The translations under genes and the position numbers were made by a program. From an uncultured bacterium (GTDB lineage Bacteria; Desulfobacterota; WTBG01), in assembly GCA_938024025.1 (NCBI GenBank), contig CALJBY010000240.1, forward strand, positions 1-8,129: a stretch of 8,129 bases of DNA. The letters are read 5' to 3'. Each line of letters opens with the position of its first letter. The first letter of the stretch is position 1. Below the pieces are notes generated by a model that searched no databases, was not told the origin of the DNA, and saw only the letters and a program-made list of their open reading frames with translations. Positions 5,505-8,129 of the stretch are shown here, piece by piece.

Positions 5505-5795
5505 GTGAGCACACAGAAAAAGAAACCGATCAAAAGGGCAGTAGCATTACAGTACCAGCCGTCCAAGCATGCAGCACCTGTCGTGACGGCAAAGGGACAG
5601 GGTTTTGTTGCTGAAAAGATTATTGCACTGGCTAAAAAAGAGAATATTCCCATCAAGGATGATCCTGATTTGGTACAGTTGCTTTCCCAAGTTGACCTCG
5701 ATGAACAGATTCCCCCTGCTGTCTATCAGGTGGTAGCGGAGATATTCTCCTTTATCTATCAGCTTAACAACAGATATAAAAAAGAAAATGCCTAA
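5505..5795 (+). CDS. FlhB C-terminal-domain-like protein (FlhX/YlqH type)
   Basis: A 96-residue protein matching the cytoplasmic tail of FlhB (flagellar type III export switch) with no membrane part. It shows RAVALQYQPSKHAAPVVTAK followed by GQGFVAEKI, then ALAKKENIPIKDDPDLVQLL and VDLDEQIPPAVYQVVAEIFS, which follow the FlhB tail motif by motif. Where FlhB has the self-cleaving NPTH, this protein has KPIK, so it cannot autocleave by that mechanism and resembles an already cut FlhB-CC fragment. FlhX-type proteins can stand in for the FlhB tail in some bacteria. GTG 5505 is chosen because GGAG (5496-5499) lies 5 bases before it; that site overlaps the alternative GTG at 5499. It follows the FliK-like gene, its expected functional partner. 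The TAA stop falls in the start of a word-repeat block. Confidence 0.85.
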   Translation: MSTQKKKPIKRAVALQYQPSKHAAPVVTAKGQGFVAEKIIALAKKENIPIKDDPDLVQLLSQVDLDEQIPPAVYQVVAEIFSFIYQLNNRYKKENA

Positions 5796-5825
5796 AATGA
5801 GCTAAATTGCCTAGAATGCCTAAAT
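5789..5825. repeat. four 9-10-base word repeats (TGCCTAAA type)
   Basis: Units TGCCTAAAA (5789-5797), TGAGCTAAAT (5798-5807), TGCCTAGAA (5808-5816) and TGCCTAAAT (5817-5825) lie head to tail. The first unit contains the TAA stop of the FlhX-like gene, so the repeat starts exactly at the gene's end. Confidence 0.7.
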
Positions 5826-5842
5826 TAAAAAAACAGGCATTA

Positions 5843-5880
5843 CTCCACTACTCCAACACTCCAGTACTCCACCACTCCAG
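5843..5880. repeat. 8-base tandem repeat, CTCCANNA, about 4.75 copies
   Basis: Units start at 5843, 5851, 5859, 5867 and 5875: CTCCACTA, CTCCAACA, CTCCAGTA, CTCCACCA and CTCCAG. The first five bases and the eighth are constant while bases 6-7 vary in every unit. The array is far too short in period for CRISPR and is non-coding by eye. Confidence 0.8.
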
Positions 5881-5885
5881 TTTTC

Positions 5886-5949
5886 ATTCCGCAATCCGAA
5901 TTCCAAAATGTGAAGGCTCTAGCACCCCAGCTTTTTTATTCCGTAATCC
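5886..5949. repeat. direct repeat ATTCCGYAATCC, two copies 40 bases apart
   Basis: ATTCCGCAATCC (5886-5897) and ATTCCGTAATCC (5938-5949) differ at one base. The first copy runs on into GAATTCC. Between them lies AGCTTTTTTATT, a T-run with no convincing stem before it. Confidence 0.6.
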
Positions 5950-6258
5950 CTGGCCCAGACCCTTTCGCAACACCATCCAATATACTTCGATCTTGAAATA
6001 AACCGATCATCATCATTTTATAACCACGTCGCCCCAGGGCGGGCTGCATTTTCTAGGGACGTCCCCCCTTCAACAGTTGGGGTGCAATGACAGTATGTTC
6101 ATCATTTTCACGTACTCATATCATCTTGCAGGGTCGGTAGGCAGCAAATTCCTACTGAAATGGAGGTATCAGCTGCAGCTGTCAATGGAAGTTGAGTATG
6201 ACTAAAATTTATCCACTTATTTCAATTGGTTATAAATTATTGTGCCTGCTGGCCGGGG
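5950..6258. promoter_or_regulatory. non-coding leader upstream of flgF with dyads, possible activator sites
   Basis: No gene is seen here. Dyads are: GGGACGTCCC (6056-6065, perfect palindrome); GTAGG, nine bases, CCTAC (about 6137-6155); and CAGCTGCAGCTG (6170-6181, perfect palindrome). The last two lie about 80-120 bases upstream of the sigma-54 promoter, the usual distance for enhancer-binding activators. The assignment is by position and symmetry only. Confidence 0.35.
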
Positions 6259-6274
6259 TGGTATGGCACTTGCT
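6259..6274 (+). promoter_or_regulatory. sigma-54 promoter of the flgF-flgG-flgA operon
   Basis: TGGTATGGCACTTGCT carries the GG (6260-6261) and GC (6272-6273) hallmark dinucleotides exactly ten bases apart, and matches TGGCACG-N4-TTGCW at TGG, A, G and TTGCT. Transcription would start near 6285, giving a leader of about 28 bases to the flgF ATG at 6313. Sigma-54 control of rod genes is established in many polar-flagellated bacteria. Confidence 0.75.
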
Positions 6275-6312
6275 ACTACTTAATAAAAAAATGTATAGCG
6301 AGGAAAATAGGT

Positions 6313-7119
6313 ATGAGTAGCGGTCTTTATTATGCGGTTAGTGGCTTTAGATGCCAGGAGCGGGAACTGGAAATTCTTTCCCATAATCTGACTAATGTAA
6401 ATACAATAGGGTACAAGGATGACAAGCCTTCTTTTAAAGGCGTCCATCCGGGGATAACCCGGTCCATGACGATAGAAACTCCCGCTGATGTGAGACGGTT
6501 TATGCTGAACCAAAAAATGAACATGAGCTATCCCGGCTTGTCCCAGGTAAAGGTTGATTATTCTAATGGTCAGATGAGGCGTACCGGCAATCAACTGGAT
6601 GCAGCCCTCAACGGTCCGGGATTTTTCGTAGTGGATACACCCCAGGGAGAACTCTATACCCGCATGGGAAACTTTTCACTCAATGCAAAAAAAGAGCTTG
6701 TCCTCAATGAAGGAGGGTTCCCCTTAAAACGCAAGCTAAAAGAGAAAGAGAAATTGACAGGAAAAGAAGGAGAGGAACACATAAGGATAGAGGGAACAGA
6801 GGTAAACATTGATCAGGATGGTGCGATAAGCGTGGATGGAATCCCGAATGACAGTTTGCGGGTGGTTGATTTTGCAGAGTACGCACAGTTAAGGAAGGTG
6901 GGTGATAACCTGTATGAGCATAGGGGTGGTAAGGAGAATGAGCTGACGGCAGAAGAATGCGGGGTAAACCAGCACCATACAGAGCTCTCTAATGTGAATA
7001 TCGTGCAAAAAATGATCAAGATGATTAATGTTGCACGGGCATGTGAGTCCTATCAGAAGGTTATTCAATCCCTCGACGAAATAGACACAATGGCAACCAG
7101 AGATGTGGGTGCCGTATAG
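6313..7119 (+). CDS. flgF: flagellar basal-body rod protein FlgF
   Basis: A proximal rod subunit exported through the flagellar type III apparatus; 268 residues. The N-terminus SGLYYAVSGFRCQERELEIL followed by SHNLTNVNTIGYK is the Flg_bb_rod motif. The centre has LDAALNGPGFFVVDTPQGEL and YTRMGNFSLNAKKELVLNEG. The C-terminal Flg_bbr_C motif reads TELSNVNIVQKMIKMINVAR followed by ACESYQKVIQSLDEI. A Lys/Glu-rich insertion (about residues 138-155, KRKLKEKEKLTGKEGEE) is unusual for the family. The start at 6313 has GAGGA at 6300-6304. An in-frame start at 6226 would add 29 atypical residues and place the sigma-54 promoter inside the gene, so it is rejected. flgG follows after 30 bases. FlgF and FlgG are alike; the order and the shorter match to the FlgG consensus favour FlgF. 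Confidence 0.88.
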   Translation: MSSGLYYAVSGFRCQERELEILSHNLTNVNTIGYKDDKPSFKGVHPGITRSMTIETPADVRRFMLNQKMNMSYPGLSQVKVDYSNGQMRRTGNQLDAALNGPGFFVVDTPQGELYTRMGNFSLNAKKELVLNEGGFPLKRKLKEKEKLTGKEGEEHIRIEGTEVNIDQDGAISVDGIPNDSLRVVDFAEYAQLRKVGDNLYEHRGGKENELTAEECGVNQHHTELSNVNIVQKMIKMINVARACESYQKVIQSLDEIDTMATRDVGAV

Positions 7120-7136
7120 CATAATCAGTGAAGGTG

Positions 7137-7145
7137 AAAGGAGGT
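7137..7145 (+). promoter_or_regulatory. near-perfect ribosome binding site of flgG
   Basis: AAAGGAGGT ends four bases before the ATG at 7150. It is the strongest Shine-Dalgarno sequence in the window, consistent with the high copy number of FlgG in the distal rod. Confidence 0.8.
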
Positions 7146-7149
7146 TGCG

Positions 7150-7941
7150 ATGTCATTACGGGCTTTATGGACAGCAGCGGCGGGAATGGAAGGGCAGGCA
7201 ATACAACTCGATGTCATTTCCAACAATCTTGCCAACGTGAATACAGGTGGTTTTAAGAGAAGCAGGGTTGATTTCCAGGATTTGATGTATCAAAACTTAA
7301 CCATAGCAGGTGCTGCATCTTCCGCAGATACCGAGGTCCCGACGTCAAATCAGGTTGGTCTCGGAGCTAAAGTATCCTCTGTCGCGAAAAATTTTAACCA
7401 GGGAGATTATAAGCAGACGGGGAATGAACTTGATTTGGCTATTGACGGCAATGGGTTTTTTCAGATCACCACCCCCGATGGAGAAATCTCCTATACCCGT
7501 GCAGGCGGCTTTAAGCTGGATGGGGATGGCAATATAGTTAACTCAGATGGTTATCTGCTTGAACCGCAGATAAGCGTTCCCAATGATGCTATTCAGCTGA
7601 CGGTTGGTCTTGACGGGACGGTAACGGTAATAAATGCGGGAGATACGGCACCTTCGGAGATCGGCAACATAGAAACGGCACGCTTTACCAATCCTCCTGG
7701 TTTAATAGCCATGGGGAAGAATTTGTACATTGAATCTGAAACCTCAGGAACTCCCACAACGGGTACGCCCGGGGAGGATGGTCTTGGTACCATCACCCAG
7801 GGGTTTCTCGAGATGTCTAATGTCAATGTAGTAGAAGAGATGGTTAACATGATACTTGCCCAGCGGGCATATGAAATGAATGCTAAGGCCATTCAGACCT
7901 CAGATGAAATGTTGCAGATGGCCAATAACGTTAAACGTTAA
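7150..7941 (+). CDS. flgG: flagellar distal rod protein FlgG
   Basis: The distal rod subunit, 263 residues, the typical FlgG length. The N-terminal Flg_bb_rod motif is [20 protein letters not shown] followed by [20 protein letters not shown]. The centre has the FlgG signatures [20 protein letters not shown] and [16 protein letters not shown]. The C-terminal motif is [20 protein letters not shown] followed by [20 protein letters not shown]. The subunit passes through the flagellar export apparatus and stacks on the proximal rod made of FlgB, FlgC and FlgF. It lies between flgF (30 bases upstream) and flgA (18 bases downstream) in one operon. Nothing is missing. Confidence 0.97.
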   Translation: MSLRALWTAAAGMEGQAIQLDVISNNLANVNTGGFKRSRVDFQDLMYQNLTIAGAASSADTEVPTSNQVGLGAKVSSVAKNFNQGDYKQTGNELDLAIDGNGFFQITTPDGEISYTRAGGFKLDGDGNIVNSDGYLLEPQISVPNDAIQLTVGLDGTVTVINAGDTAPSEIGNIETARFTNPPGLIAMGKNLYIESETSGTPTTGTPGEDGLGTITQGFLEMSNVNVVEEMVNMILAQRAYEMNAKAIQTSDEMLQMANNVKR

Positions 7942-7959
7942 GGGTAAGGTGGTGCTGTT

Positions 7960-8129
7960 ATGAAGGAGCGAAAAGGGATAAGATGGATGGTATGTGCAGG
8001 CGTGTTCTCTGTTCTCTTCCTGGGAAATTGTTATGCTGCCTGGGCAAAAACAACGCTTAAGGCTTTAGAACATCCCCGCGTCCATTCGGAACGGATTACA
8101 CTGGGTGCCATTGCTGAGATTGCAGGGGA
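7960..8129 (+). CDS. flgA: flagellar P-ring assembly chaperone FlgA, 3' end missing
   Basis: The first 56 codons are visible; the gene runs off the window. The N-terminus is a Sec signal peptide: basic start MKERKGIRW, hydrophobic core MVCAGVFSVLFLGNCYA and a likely cut after AWA (AAWA-KTT). The mature start has the FlgA feature HSERITLGAIAEIAG, as in the family pattern of a valine/threonine strand followed by LGDIAEI.G. FlgA works in the periplasm to help FlgI form the P-ring around the rod, which implies an outer membrane. Ribosome site AAGGTGGTG (7946-7954) precedes ATG 7960. It follows flgG by 18 bases, the common flgF-flgG-flgA order. Confidence 0.85.
   Translation, partial: MKERKGIRWMVCAGVFSVLFLGNCYAAWAKTTLKALEHPRVHSERITLGAIAEIAG

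Noticed and set aside
5843..5880. CRISPR array
   Set aside because: The unit is only 8 bases with 2 variable positions, so there are no spacers; no cas genes are near.
5807..6001. Open frame of 64 codons after the FlhX-like gene
   Set aside because: It is a translation of the short word arrays, has no ribosome site and no protein-like composition.
6226..6312. Longer start for flgF
   Set aside because: The extra 29 residues do not look like a rod protein, and the sigma-54 promoter would lie inside the coding region; ATG 6313 has a good ribosome site and matches the FlgF start.

Overview
This window is part of a bacterial flagellar gene cluster, with every protein gene on the + strand. It opens inside a sigma-28 gene (fliA) and closes inside flgA, the P-ring assembly chaperone. 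FlgA, and FlgF/FlgG rod proteins with the normal domain pattern, point to a diderm (Gram-negative) bacterium. Moderate GC, a flagellar sigma-54 promoter, and spacers full of short repeated words fit an anaerobic lineage such as Planctomycetota (anammox-like) or Desulfobacterota. That placement is inference; no marker gene here settles it.

Layout. 1-1206 holds fliA (5' end missing) and fliL, 28 bases apart and probably co-transcribed. 1291-1476 is a small four-cysteine protein not in the classical flagellar list. 1471-1808 is a non-coding block: a 270-base element closed by a 24-base inverted repeat (22/24), with several internal hairpins and a possible switch-like alternative pairing, then another hairpin, a palindrome and a possible vegetative promoter. 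1905-3029 encodes a PAS plus histidine-kinase-like protein that keeps its phospho-accepting His but has lost most ATP-binding residues. 3140-3950 encodes a small coiled-coil protein and a membrane-anchored DUF2802/DUF6115-like protein, closed by a strong intrinsic terminator at 3981-4023. 4108-5795 encodes a FliK-like hook-length protein and a free FlhB C-terminal-like domain (FlhX/YlqH type). The spacers on both sides of the FlhX-like gene are packed with short word repeats. A good sigma-54 promoter at 6259-6274 then begins a tightly spaced flgF-flgG-flgA operon.

How the genes work together. FlgF and FlgG build the rod, and FlgA helps the P-ring form around it. The FliK-like and FlhX-like proteins probably act in the hook-length and substrate-specificity switch of the export apparatus. 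FliL supports the stator. FliA would drive late genes, possibly including the 3140 gene through a candidate sigma-28 promoter. The degenerate kinase may be a regulator or phosphotransfer partner in the sigma-54 flagellar cascade.

The best leads for something undescribed are the 1471-1740 structured element and the degenerate kinase just downstream of it.
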